DNA of 64,000 nucleotides from Lunularia cruciata (taxonomy: Eukaryota > Streptophyta > Marchantiopsida > Lunulariales > Lunulariaceae): assembly GCA_948567375.1 (NCBI GenBank), contig OX419760.1:54064001-54128000 (forward strand), given 5' to 3'. Below are positions 30,561-42,478 of the stretch, one piece after another. The notes under the pieces were generated by a model. The model was given only the letters and a program-made list of their open reading frames with translations. It did not search any database and had not been told where the DNA came from. Positions within the stretch are counted from its first letter, which is position 1, and each line of letters begins with the position of its first letter. A program made the position numbers and the translations under genes.

Positions 30561-32430
30561 GGAAAGAGCACTACAATTATCCTCTTATACTTTTGGTTGT
30601 TTAGAATTTTTGTGCATCTTCATCACCAATTCAGCAATATCCTTTGCAAAGTAGCACAAAGTTCTTTGTAAGAGAGAGTCTCTAGCTATCTCTCTAGTCA
30701 TTCTCACCTCTTACTTTAGACAAAGAATCTCCATCACTTTAGAATCCTCTTAGACTTTGAATTTTCATAGATAGGCAGCGATTTTCATATGAGCTCCTAT
30801 TAGGTCTCGGTCCCTCTCTATACACTTACCAAATATACCATTTGAAGATTTATACCCTACATTTCAACAATAGATTACTTGCTTTTTTTTTCCTGGCTTT
30901 GCTAGAGAACTATAGTTCTATTTCAGTTTTTAGCCTTTTTGTTCATTGTACATCTTGCTCTTTATTTCTTTTGCACTTCTTGGTACATTGTATTCTTTTT
31001 TGTTTTCCATCGGGGTGTACTACAAGGCCTCTTGGCTCTCTTTGAGTTACATCTAGTAGAGTTCATATATCTTACTATGTTACCATATTTAGCGGGAAGA
31101 CATAAATTGACATAAATTGTTACATGTATGCAATCGTTGATATCGCATTCCAGTGACATCCGTAGTAGATTTCAGGGTTTCTACATTCTAGAAGTTACTC
31201 GAATAGATTATTTCTCCTCATATTATTGTACCCGTCACGGTCCAAGCAAGTATTTGGTACCTACGGTTGAAAGGCACTGTAGATCTTTTATGCCGATTTT
31301 GGACATTGCGCAGTTTTCAGAATTGTTCAACTTCCGACCGCCGCGGAGACCATCCTCCCGCAACTTCCAGATATTATGCGGATTCGATTATCCGCAAAAG
31401 ATTACGGATATTTTACGGTAACGTGGCTTTTCCAATGTCATTACGGGACACCTTTAGCCGTAACTGCACTGCGCTTTACGAGGAAGGGAACTGCGTTCCC
31501 CTTTTCGGGGAAAGCTGTTTCACTTACGAGGAGACCCTGAAACCGCCTGGTACACTGGAATGCGGCAAATATCACGGTGGACCCCACACAGCCACCTTCT
31601 GTGTACTCGAAACTTGAGTCTCTGGGAAAATCACGGTGTCTTCATTGAGCCCATGATACAAGAACTCAAAGCTAGTAAATCAAGAGTTTTCTCTTGGGAG
31701 AGTGAAAAGTTTTTACCACCCCACGGTTTACACGTGGAAGGTGCGGAACTTCGGGGTACGAGAACATGACAGAGTGCTGACAAACTATGAAGAAGTATGA
31801 TGAATATGCTCTTGAGTGGTAGAGTGATAAAAAAATTTAAGGACAGTTTGACAGTTTGTAGTTTCTCTCATACGGACGTACGAATGTAGGGTTCGATTTT
31901 ATTTCTTTCTTCTCTGTGATTTCATATTATACATTGAAATTAAATATTTTAACGTGAATTTTGAGTTTAATATAAGTATACCATATTTATTATTCGCTTT
32001 ATATATGACACATACATCAGTTTGAATTTACAAAATTTTATCTGTCTCACATGCTAGAAATGATCATATCGAGAAGCGTCATAGAATTTATTGGCTATGT
32101 TGTAAAGTAGAATTTTATATCTATTCTTTGTACATCGACTAGGGGGACATGTAATATACTAATTAGGGTAAATTGTTCGTAATTTTCGTCACTGATATGA
32201 ATAAATTATTATTTAATTTAATTATAATTTAAAAAAATACATTATAACTATAAAAGTTTATGATTACCAAGAAACATAATAATAATACTAAACACCAAGA
32301 TTATGAACTTTATCTTGTGATAACACCATGTCATAGGCTTCCGCTTAACTTTGCCCTCAACACTCTTGAGAAGTATCACAAGATAAAGACAGTTTAGGCA
32401 GACTTCAGTTAAGCTCGCAGATAATTAGCT
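30561..32430. other. intergenic, no gene recognised
   Basis: Overlapping short plus ORFs at 31128-31617 are the only coding-like feature. They show no motif I recognise and their frames disagree, so I do not call a gene. Confidence 0.45.
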
Positions 32431-32530
32431 AATTTAGTTCGTAGCTTAGTTAGTGGAACTCAGTCGAGTCTTTGACCGCTTAGTCCGAACGTAGAGTTTT
32501 CTCTGTGTAATCGCCTATTTGCGGTGGATG

Positions 32531-32628
32531 TGACGTCAAGGGCAGCTTGGTTAGTGGGACGTCGTTTAGTTTCGACGTAACGGAACATCTAACGACGTAA
32601 CAAGACAGACGACGGAGCTCTTTCACGT
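32531..32628. promoter_or_regulatory. cluster of five ACGT cores
   Basis: TGACGTCA (32531-32538) plus four further ACGT cores at 32559, 32575, 32595 and 32625. ACGT cores are bZIP-type binding motifs. CTATTTATCC follows at about 32632. No gene is visible immediately on either side. Confidence 0.35.
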
Positions 32629-35055
32629 CCTGCTATTTATCCTCCCTTTCTGAATCGCCCCTATACTAGTCCCACCCGTACGGCATGCCCAAATATCTCC
32701 ATGACTTGTTGGAGTTTCATCACAGCCTTCTAATGATTGGGAAATAAAGTCATCTGCAATAGTAGCGGTGGCTGTAGTAGTATGTGGACAAAATAAGGTG
32801 AAGAGCAGTTGCTGGGGTAGTTGGAATGGAACAAGAAGGAGGTGTGTACATTGATTGAAATAGTGCTGCAGTATCGCCCGGATTGAAGAGACGGTTTTGT
32901 AGAGGGGACAGACAAGGATTAAGGTGCTCGAAAATTATGGGTATGGTCTTCCTCTTGTCTTGGACATTGTGAGATATATCCATGATAAGGAGAGCATGGT
33001 GCACTAGCTTAAAGTTGGGCCCACTTTATCCTTGCTATCTCATGTTCAAGGAAAAGATCAAATAACGTAGATAAGGATTCTCTCCCTTATTTAAACCGGG
33101 TTCCATGGAAAAGAAACCGGTATAAATTCACGTTTTTAACTTTTGCCTCTTTTTATTCTTGTGAACCATAATCAGAGAGTACTTTTGTCTCTTTCAGTGC
33201 TGGTCGCGAAATTTTATCAGCATGAGAACATGGCTTGTTATTAATGACTTATCTGTCGTTGTGAATTTTTCCTTCTTTTGACACTGGTTCTCTTTTATTG
33301 TCTGAATCACCCAAAGTTCTTCTGAGCACCGAAAAGGGAAGTGGCCAGAAGGCCAAATTGATTGGGCCCCCTCAAAGTCCCAACTGCAGTGGCCAGAATG
33401 AAGAACGAATGCCAGTTGACGAGAAAAAGTATCAAATCATGACAATAAATGCAGGGAAAATCTTTGTGCAGGGTGAAAAGGTCCGATCTAAAGATTCAAG
33501 TATGAGAAATATCACTAGTCAATTGATGGTCACATCCCAGACAAAAGAAAAAAGAGCAGGTATGTCAAGAGTAGAATGATTTTGAATGTACTATGGTTAT
33601 TTTCGTGTTGAAAAGAAAAATATCTTGAATGGTACCATTATTTTCAACGGTTGCAACATTCTATTTGCTATTCATGGATGCAATCATTCTGAGACCCTAG
33701 ATGGTAAAGGAGTAGAAGTAAACAAAGCGAAAACTAGCCATTCTCCAAAGATTCAAGGTGATTCTAGAAACTCATAGACCAATGCGGGTTCTACATGAAC
33801 CATACTTGCATTTTCAGAATCCTTATTTACTTGAGTTTAAGGAGAGGAATTTGATCGTGAATCTGGTCCAATATAAAACCTGGTGGTGAAGAATAAAACA
33901 ATGGTATGAGCCATAGTTTGTTTTATAGATAGACAAACACATTATTTCTACCACCATAGATGGTCACATTATCTGTTATTTGCTAATAATTATAATAGTA
34001 AGAAGTATGCCTGCCATTGTGGTTCGTTTGCCTGTTTGGAAAATAACCACAAATGGAGAATGGGAAGTTCGCCCTTAAAAAGTCTATGCGATGCAGTAAT
34101 TAAGAGTGCACTATCATCCTATATTACATCCTATCCTAAAATGCGCTTAAATTAAGGAAGTTAAAGGACTGGGAAAAGGAGGAAGACCTTGGACGAATAT
34201 AAAAGAGCGCATGTGCGCTGAGCAGTACCAAGGTCCTCCACAAGGAGCGGCGCGCCAGTTTCTTCAGCAGCAGAATCCTCACCCGTCACGACCACCTGGC
34301 AGCAATTGCGATTTGCTCTCTATGGTTTCCTTAGACCGGTCGTCCAGCATCTCCCGACTTCTCTGCACTACTGGAGCTTTGACACGACGTCCCTGCATGG
34401 CCCTAGCAGCGGGCTGTGAACTTGATTAGCAGATCCGCTAAGTTCATTAACGCGTTTCCCTGTTACGCTCAGTAGTCCAGTAAGTCGACTCGTACTCCTT
34501 CAGGTTGCCAGCTGGTAGGTCATTGCAAACATAGGAGGGTTACTTTAATTTTTATTCGCGTCCTTCGATGATTGGCTAGTAACTAAGAATTAGTAACGTG
34601 GTCCGCAAGGTAAAATTGAAATTTCTCGTATTTGTTAGAAACGGCGTGTATAAGTTTAGTGACTTAAACTGAGGTTTAATTTTCCATGACAACGGGTATG
34701 TTTAAAGAAATATAATGATAATCGATGGTAGATTTTAAAGTCGCGATTGCGCCGATCAATTTGTTCCGGATGAGATGGATGCGCTGGAAGACCAGGAGTT
34801 CTTGAGCAATTCGTCATAAGTTCACTAGAGGGTAATTTCTAGTGGGTCTGTGAGATGTATAAAGTTCGCGATATAACTATTTGCAAGTGCAGAATATTCA
34901 CCTTCCAACGCGAGTTTAACGTTTATTTAGGACTTTGCGGACAGTTAGTGTTATGGTGTAGTACGCTTTGCAAAGTGAATCCTTGTATCATATCTTCGGA
35001 AACTGAGGCAGTGTACTCTCTAAAGGTCACCATGTACATTGGGGGGTTTCAGTCC
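32629..35055. other. intergenic with unassigned ORF fragments
   Basis: ORFs at 33298-33579 (MSESPKVLLSTEKGSGQKAK) and 34211-34429 (Gln/Pro-rich) have no recognised domain. 34190-34440 is more GC-rich than its surroundings and is preceded by ATATAAAAG, so a degraded exon or element promoter is possible. Confidence 0.4.
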
Positions 35056-36480
35056 TGAAGTTAACAAAGAAGAAGGCGACCGCGTAGAAAAAACAAATGA
35101 TGGGAAGACCGCATCAAGCGTACAAGGGAGAGACAAAAATGGTAAAATGGGGCTAAGCACCCATAGAGTCTATATGAGAAATTTGCACTACCACACCTAA
35201 GATATTCGAGCTATGCAAGTCGTCTGGTCTACACAGAACTGGAGCATCCGAAGAAACATCACCTAATGTGATTGCTCTCCTATGGATTGTACCAGCCACT
35301 GCTCTCTATAGAGCAATGGACACACACTGTCTAAAATATGCTACAAAGTATGAGAGTGAGAGTGGTACCCTTTGGCGCCTAACATGATAAGTTCTCATGC
35401 ACTCCTTGACAAATGTGTCAAACGTCGTGTCCATCATTCCATATAACTCCAAGGCTAGAGGAACAAAGAGGTGACCTCGCTGCATGCTCCTATACTTGGA
35501 GACCTTGCGACCTGCTGCTGCACTCGCCGCCCATCCAAAGGGATGGGTAATCATTCCTTCCAAAATTGTATCTCGCGTAAGGTCCATAACCATGACGTCC
35601 GCTACTATCACCTGATCATCTCAGACTAAGTATAAGTCTGCCCTAACACGTGTTGTCTGCAAATCATACGAACGCTCCTTCCAAACCAAGTATCCACTCT
35701 CTTGTGCCATAGCAAAAACTATTTCCCTAATAGCATCATGGGTAGCTATCCTCTATCCTCCAAAAGGACACTCTGTGATGTGGACCGTTGTTGCATCTAG
35801 TGTAGAATCACACTCACAAGTGAGTAATGAAGATGCAGATGGGTGGACCAAACCTAGGTGAAACCTCATCGCTGTAGAGAAAGTAGCTGGTGTGAGTTGA
35901 AATGCCCTAATGCACAGTCGAGCTAGGATCCAAGAGCCTACACCCTTGCCAAAGCAAGAGCAAAGACGTGCTCTAATAGCATGAGGAATGGAGGAGTCGA
36001 CTAAGAGAGAATGTAGTGTATGTTACATTGTCGCTGCATCAAGGAAGACTATAAACCTCTAGTCCAATCTGATGATAGTGAAGCAAAAGATGGAAAATCC
36101 TCTCGTGCATGTGGGGATAGACTATCTCTCATCTGCCGCAATAACATATGGAGAGAAAAGGATCCTCCCTCCACCTCTGTCACATAAGTCTCCAAGACCG
36201 GCCTATCAACAACCACCAAACAAGAAGAAAGTAGTGGTGTCGAGAGAGCTCAACTACCCAAAAATGCTATAGGTGCCGTCTCCTACATAGATAGCAAGCC
36301 AACCCCTCCACATGAGATTGGCAAAGCCATATGTCTACGTTCCAAATCCCATGTCACACACTCAAATGTCTTTGGTCCAATAATATCACCAAAGACTCTC
36401 ATAATCCTCCTATCAAATGCACTCCAAAGTGATATGAAGGATTGTGAGGAGGAACTCTACGGATGTGGAAGTTAATGGGA
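35056..36480 (-). pseudogene. LINE ORF2 C-terminal region with 3' tail
   Basis: On minus the coding-like region reads KGVGSWILARLCIRAF, then a CCHC-like cluster (CECDSTLDATTVHITECPFG), HDAIREIVFAMAQESGYLVW, THPFGWAASAAAGRKVSKYR and YFRQCVSIAL (ORF 35611-35306). This order is typical of non-LTR ORF2 C-termini. It is followed by the 3' tail (35160-35056) that also occurs elsewhere in the window. Stops and shifts throughout. Confidence 0.7.
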
Positions 36481-38044
36481 GATAGACATATCCAATAAGT
36501 TTTTTGTAAATTTTTGGATGAGATTGCGTAAAGCAAATCATGACTGTGAAAATGTAAGGTTGAAATTCTAATTTTTCCTGATGTATTTTAGGCCTAACTT
36601 GTTTGGCGTCAGGGTCTATAGGACATCCTTAACCATGAACTTATACAGGTCATAAAAACATAACTCGATAACTTTTATAGAAATATGGGAATACTACCTC
36701 CCGTAAAATCTGTGGAATTCTACCCACACCCTATAATGATTTCACACCCTGTAATGATATAGTGGATGTCCCCTAAAATTCCCCAAAAATATTTTATGGG
36801 CTGCCGAAAAGGCCAATTGAAACCCTCCTCTTCAGTTTCAGGTTATCGGCCGCCATAAAATAAAATAATGGGACATCCTGTAGGTCGCTACGAGATGTGT
36901 GAGTGAAATACCTAGATCATACAGGAGATACTCCTGTATCCCTCTAAATGTTAGCAAGTTATGTTTTTCATGACCCGGGAGATGGGAGGTTCCATTTGTT
37001 CCATCGTCCATAATGACCGAAAAGCCAAGTCGAAACTTATAGCGGAACACAAGAAAAATCGAACACTTATTTTTTAAGGAACTAATCATAAATAGCCATG
37101 TTTCGGTTTACGGGACCTCCTGTAAAGAATACGGGATCAACCTATCTCCCATAGTTTCCAGAACTGAAATCCCCTTGTGTACTTAAAAGGGTCGATCATA
37201 TGGCTTCAATATGCCTGTGGGTGACTTTTGTACTTCGAGGAAATAGCATATTGCAGTAGTTTGGAACTAATCTACTTTTCTCTCACCTGAAGCCATCAAC
37301 TTTTGGTCTTCGAAGTATATTCTACATAAGGAACGGGACGTAAAGAATCATTTTGACTCGATCGTGGAGGTACCTTATAGAGGGACTGTCAATAACTTCT
37401 TGACGAACTCGAGAAAGAGCTAAATGGATACAAAGAGAAAGCTCGCAGAGTGTGACCCATCCCTCGTAAAAGTTTGATGGGTTATGAGAGCCATGTTGTA
37501 TGTAGCAGGTAAGAGATGATATATCGGTATACAATATCAATTAATGAGCGAGAAGAGAACGTGCCTAATTTTCCGAGGACATGCTCAACTCGTTTAATAA
37601 TTATGCTTTTAGTACCTTAGTACCATGAGTAAAACGATAGTTCAAAGTAGATATACAACTTTCTGAAGAGTTTGACCAAACAGACCCTTTTTTAATTCCA
37701 TATTGACAATGAACTTGGTCTCATTATTAAACGATCTTACTATCTTATTCAAATACAGTGATACCATGCCGGTGGATTACTGGAAACATATGCTGATAAG
37801 TATACTTTAGAAAGACGTAGAATCAATAAAACTAAATGAATAACTATATATCAGAACAAAAGAGGCAGATTATGATTATTATGATGTATTATGTTAAATC
37901 TCATCTTTGCTAAGCAAGATTGTGGAATTGTGATTCATGGTTTTCCACTATCCTCTTCCATCTCATAACATACTGAGACTGGGTTGACATTACTAGAAGA
38001 TATCCACTATGTACACATCTGCTAATTGGAATGAATACGATAGT
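36481..38044. other. intergenic, no gene seen
   Basis: About 1.56 kb without coding-like ORFs. Confidence 0.5.
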
Positions 38045-38340
38045 GCAATAGCATAGAAAAAATGAAGGATGGAAAACCCAATCAAGCCATACAAGAGATA
38101 TGAAAAAGGTAAAATCAGGCTGAGCCCCAATACAGTCTATATGAGAAATCTGCCCTACTGCACCTAAGATATCCGAGCTATGCAAGTAGTATGGTCTACA
38201 AACAACTAGAGCATCGAAGAAGCATCAACTAGTGTGAATTGCTCTCCTATGGATTGCACCAACAACTACACTTTGTAGAACAATGGACACACGTTGTTTA
38301 AAATATGCCACAAAGTATGAGAGTGATTGGAATGTGGACA
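38045..38340 (-). repeat. LINE 3' end copy
   Basis: Matches 35056-35380 over the last ORF2 codons and the 3' tail, same strand. A 5'-truncated copy of the same family. Confidence 0.65.
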
Positions 38341-39484
38341 ATATGAATAAAAAATTAAGAAAGATCTAAGATGGTCATAATTTTGCATTACTTATCAAAA
38401 TACATGTAAGGAAGGAACAAAGGTAACAAGGTCAAAGGAGGAAAATAGTTACAAGAATCCAATCAAAACACCATATTTTATAAATAAATCCTTATAACAT
38501 CTAAGAGGAACCTGCTTATATCTCGGAAACCATAATGCACTGTTGTATGTACAAATCTGGCAATAATATCCTAAATAAGGTTTGGTAACTTTGATGATGG
38601 TCAATATGCATTAGTATTATACTTGTCTTTATTGAGCTATGACAATTGGAGGATAAGGAGATTGTAGGCGGTTTCAGATTTGGGTTTTATAAGTTTACTA
38701 AATATCTATAAATTCATTTATGGTTAATTTATAAGAATTCTATGAGCCACATGCAAGAGTACCTATGGTTTGTATGAGTTAAAACACATAAAAGCCTATA
38801 GCCATACAAAATATATAAATAATCTAAAATGTGAATCTTGAATTTTTAGAGATTATTTTTTAAATTATTGATAAAAAATAAATTGTTTAAAATTTAAGTT
38901 TACTCAAAGTATTGTAAACTCTAACCTTCTGCATGTTGATTATGTTTGTGATCAATTCTTCTCTTGGATTATCCTTGAACTATTTTTATTGATGAACTAA
39001 ATAGCTATAAATTTTTGTCGACCCCAAATCTTAGACCCCTATTGTATCTTGGCAAGCACATCAGTGCCATTTTTGGTACAATGTGATCATACTAATAGTC
39101 TTGTGTCATCTTTGAGTAGTTATCCTCTATGGTGTGGACACCCAAGGAAATTTAATTCAAACAAGCTCATGAACATCGTGAAGAGACCAAAAAGTCCACA
39201 CCATTGTTTATAACTAACCATAATAAATATATAAATAAATTGCCTCAATGGCAATGGAAAAGAGAACAAGTGCAAGGTACAATAGTCCTAAAAAACCATA
39301 AACAAAGATAAACCCCAATAATGCCCAAAGGAACATGAGGGGAAAAGGGTCCTAATAACAAGCACCAAAGAAACTCAATAAGGGTTATCTACTCCTGAAG
39401 TCTGTGGTAGAGGTCCTCCAATGGTATGTTTGGTAAGTGTGGAGGGAGGACTCTGGCCATGCTAGGTGTACCAACTAAAGCCAC
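38341..39484. other. intergenic, no gene seen
   Basis: About 1.1 kb, AT-rich, no coding-like ORF or repeat noticed. Confidence 0.5.
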
Positions 39485-40068
39485 TGTCACGCTATTTGTA
39501 GCGTTGCATCTAGATTACTTGGACATTGGAGTAGTAGTGAAAGTAGTTAGAGGTATTTTGGCAATTACTCATAGACTACTTTCTGACGGTTAGATTTTGT
39601 GTTTGGGGTATTGACTACATTATGGAGCCCACCATCACTTGCACCGTTCACACTATTGGGTGTGCCATCAATGGGACCGTTAAGGTGAGACCTAGGTCAA
39701 AATCAGGAGTATACCCTGGAAGTGCAGTTCTAGAGAGCTCATATAGCTCACTTCTCTATTGTTGTGCCTTTGAGTTCTTGGCTAGAGTGGATAGATAGCT
39801 AGCTAGCGTCATTTGGAGTCTCTTAGCTAGAGTGGGTGTGACTTGACTGTAATAAGTGCCCAATTATTGACAAAATATTGAGTGACAGATCAAGAAACGA
39901 TAGGATTGAGTGTGATGTGAGTTGTGTGAACGAACTAATTACAACAAAGAACTAGAGGGCAATTGTAGTACTTTAGAGTCCATGTATGACTTATGCGTGA
40001 GTTGTGCTTCTATAATGTGTGATGTTGATAATGATGTATGTTGTGTAGCAATATATATATGCACGACA
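39485..40068 (+). repeat. solo terminal repeat of the methyltransferase-element family
   Basis: Homologous over its length to 21748-22316, starting TGTCACGC and ending GCACGACA. It retains GGGCAATTGTAGTACTTTAG, which corresponds to the end of pol plus repeat start at about 21637. No internal region is present and no target duplication is obvious. Confidence 0.55.
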
Positions 40069-40079
40069 CAATCCATTGA

Positions 40080-40893
40080 TGAGACCCAATGCTTGAGCAC
40101 ATTGCAAAGTGAATGCTCCGTGCTATTGATAAAAGGCTGTGAGCATGGTTTGGGTGACAGTTAATGTTCCTCTCCTTTGGAAGAAACCTTGTGTAGCATC
40201 CTTGAAAAGACTATCAAAACAGTAATGTAGGTGCCCAAAAGTCATAATTGCTAGATGGACAAAGGTTTCTGAGGATAGCTAGGGTATATGGTGATCCTCC
40301 TTGCCCTTAGAGGTAATGCTCACTACTACTCTCGCATGTATTGTTATATATGTCAAGGACTTTGCTCATAGAGGGTTTACCACTACCACATCATGCAAAA
40401 TGTGGCAACTATCCATGAAAGTAACTATATTTACTTGTACCCAAAAAATAAGTTGTCATAGTAGATCCAACTCTTACTCAATTTGAACTTAGGCTCAAAT
40501 AGCTCATAAAATCTAAGCGATTGTGTCACAAAGTGCATCATTGACTCTGATGTGCTCCACACATATTGCACATCATAGAAAGTGTATCCTTTACATTTCA
40601 TAAGGGGGCCAACATGTACACTAATCTAACATCACTATGAGAGTTGGTTGTGGAGTTAGTCAAAATGCTATGGAGAACTCCTCAAAAGTGAAATGGAAGT
40701 TGTCAATCAAGGGTGAAACATGGAGCCAAGCTCTTAAGCCTTTTCCTTGCAAGAGAAGATCATAGCTCTATCAAGTACAAGCACATCAATGAGGATGCTT
40801 GTAAGTGTGTGAGTGTGCATACACTTGCTAAGATCCATATGGAGCTTCTTAGAGTCTAGGGATACAAAGTCAATAAACTCAAGGAGTGATATA
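40080..40893 (-). pseudogene. LINE ORF2 C-terminal fragment abutting element D
   Basis: Reverse-complement similarity to 29940-30110 is clear (ACTCCTTG...GACTCTAAGAAG, then TGTATGCACACTCACAC). Minus translation gives VLDRAMIFSCKEKA, matching FDRTRILSYGSKGFGA of the 29640 fragment. It may be the continuation of the LINE at 50756-52450, separated by the D/E complex. Confidence 0.55.
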
Positions 40894-41277
40894 TGTAACA
40901 ATATGGAGTTTAGCGACGAAGTCAGTTGGGCTCACAAAATAACACATAAGACAAATTAGCCTAGAATATTCCGGAAGTATCTAGGAAGTTTCTTGGGAAG
41001 CTTCCCGGTTAGCTTAGCTTGCATCTTAAGTAAGTAGCTTCTAGAAGCTTCCAACTAGCTTAGCTGCACGCCAAGTAGGCGGCTCCTAGTTAATGTGGCT
41101 TGCACTCTAAGAAAGCGGCTTGAAGAAGCTTCTTGAGAAGCTTCTCAAGGGCCTTGTATGCTACCTATAAATACCAAAGCCAAAGCTCATGCTAGGCATT
41201 CAAATTTTTCCCTCATTCAAGTGTCCCAATGTGAGTTTCCATTCTCCTATTTCTCTCCTCGGATTTGGTCTTTTACA
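40894..41277 (+). repeat. 5' LTR, copy D (384 bp)
   Basis: TGTAACAATA...GTCTTTTACA. It lacks a ~26-bp TTCTAGAAGGAAGCTTC segment present in the 3' LTR. Heat-shock element at 40964-40976. Confidence 0.93.
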
Positions 41278-41278
41278 T

Positions 41279-41290
41279 TGGTATCAGAGC
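41279..41290 (+). promoter_or_regulatory. primer-binding site, copy D
   Basis: TGGTATCAGAGC, identical to copy A. Confidence 0.9.
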
Positions 41291-41299
41291 AGGAATGGG

Positions 41300-41515
41300 A
41301 TGGATGGAATTTATGGACCACCAAATCCACTTCCACCAAACCATTGGGACTTTCATGTCTAGATATTACCAAAGCATCGTTTCACACAATTCATCACCTT
41401 GTGCTTTGGGCAGGATTTTCTACATATGATCACCGTGTCAAAGGAACCCTTGATACTTCCAGTTGTAACTTATGGAGAACGGTGGACGTGTTATATCTAT
41501 GTGTTAATCAATTAG
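41300..41515 (+). pseudogene. small ORF upstream of gag, copy D (one stop)
   Basis: Collinear with the intact 71-codon ORF of copy C and ending at TAG 41513-41515, 33 nt before the gag ATG. One internal TAG (about 41358) replaces the CAG of copy A. The rest keeps the FGQDF, EPLILPVV and IYVLI segments. Confidence 0.7.
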
Positions 41516-41548
41516 ATAAATTGAGTGTAGTGGAATAGAGTAGTAGCG

Positions 41549-42454
41549 ATGGCGGCAATACCGGATGTTATCCTTGCAATGCAACAACAAATCAAGCATC
41601 TTACTCGATTGTTGGATAAACAAGACCAGCAACAATGAGAACAGATAGATAGAGCGCTAGTTCGAGATAGAAAAGATTGCAATCGATTTCCGAAACCCAA
41701 GGTGTTTGAAGGCAAGAATCTTCCAGGCACAGTGGAGAATTTTGTGTTTGATTGCAAATGTTACTTTGAAGCCACCAATCTTCAAGACAAGCGGAAACAA
41801 ATTCTCTTGGCTTCTAGCCAATTGGATGGCGTGGCAAAACTTTGGTAGCAATTTTGAGTAGAAAGAGCTGAACGACAAATTGTTACACCAATTTTGACAT
41901 GGGAAGAATGCAAAGATGCAATACTTGGTCGATTTCAAACGATAAATGCCACCCGATCCGCATGAGATAAATTGGCGGAGTTGAGGCAGATTGGCTCAGT
42001 GAGAAGCTACATCACACAATTTCAGAACATCATCATGCAAATTCTAGATATCCAAGAAGGTGAAGTTTTGGATTGATTTGTGCAAGGATTGAAGTCACAA
42101 ACCAAATTGGAGGTGACCATGCAAGAGCCACAAAACGTAGAAGAAGCTATGCAATTGGTTGAGCGTTTTGATTCCTTGGTTGCAACAAATTGGTCTCGAC
42201 CTCGACCTGCACAAAGCCTACCAGTACACTACACACGAGTGGAAGAACCGGTACCAATGGAGATTGATGCTATCCAACAAAGACCACTTGGCACAGTAGA
42301 TAGAGAAAGATTACTAAAAAATAGAGGTTGCTTTTATTGTTGCCAAGTTGGACATTGCATTGCTGAATGTCCACTTAGGAATGAGCAATCTCGACAAGTT
42401 GCCTAGATGGAGTTTGTGGAAAAGAATGATCAGGGAAACGAAGAATCCCAATAG
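41549..42454 (+). pseudogene. gag: gag polyprotein, copy D
   Basis: Starts MAAIPDVILAMQQQ and ends NEESQ-TAG at 42452-42454. At least six premature stops. Those I compared with copy C are CGA to TGA, TGG to TAG or similar transitions. The CCHC knuckle CFYCCQVGHCIAEC is retained, and a two-codon insertion (HY) is present before the TRVEEPVPMEID segment. Confidence 0.85.
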
Positions 42455-42478
42455 GGGATTTTGAGCCGCCTATTGGGA
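42433..42478 (+). promoter_or_regulatory. putative -1 frameshift signal, copy D, with a compensated stem pair
   Basis: Heptamer GGGAAAC (42433-42439), 6-nt spacer, stem 42446-42455 with 42469-42478, 13-nt loop. Stem arms read CCCAATAGG/CCTATTGGG against CCCAGTAGG/CCTACTGGG in copies A and C, so one G-C pair is replaced by A-T and pairing is kept. It lies in the correct frame (G GGA AAC in gag). Confidence 0.7.

Noticed and set aside
31128-31617. Overlapping plus ORFs as a possible gene
   Set aside because: Frames conflict, no motif, no splice logic and no similarity to other parts of the window.
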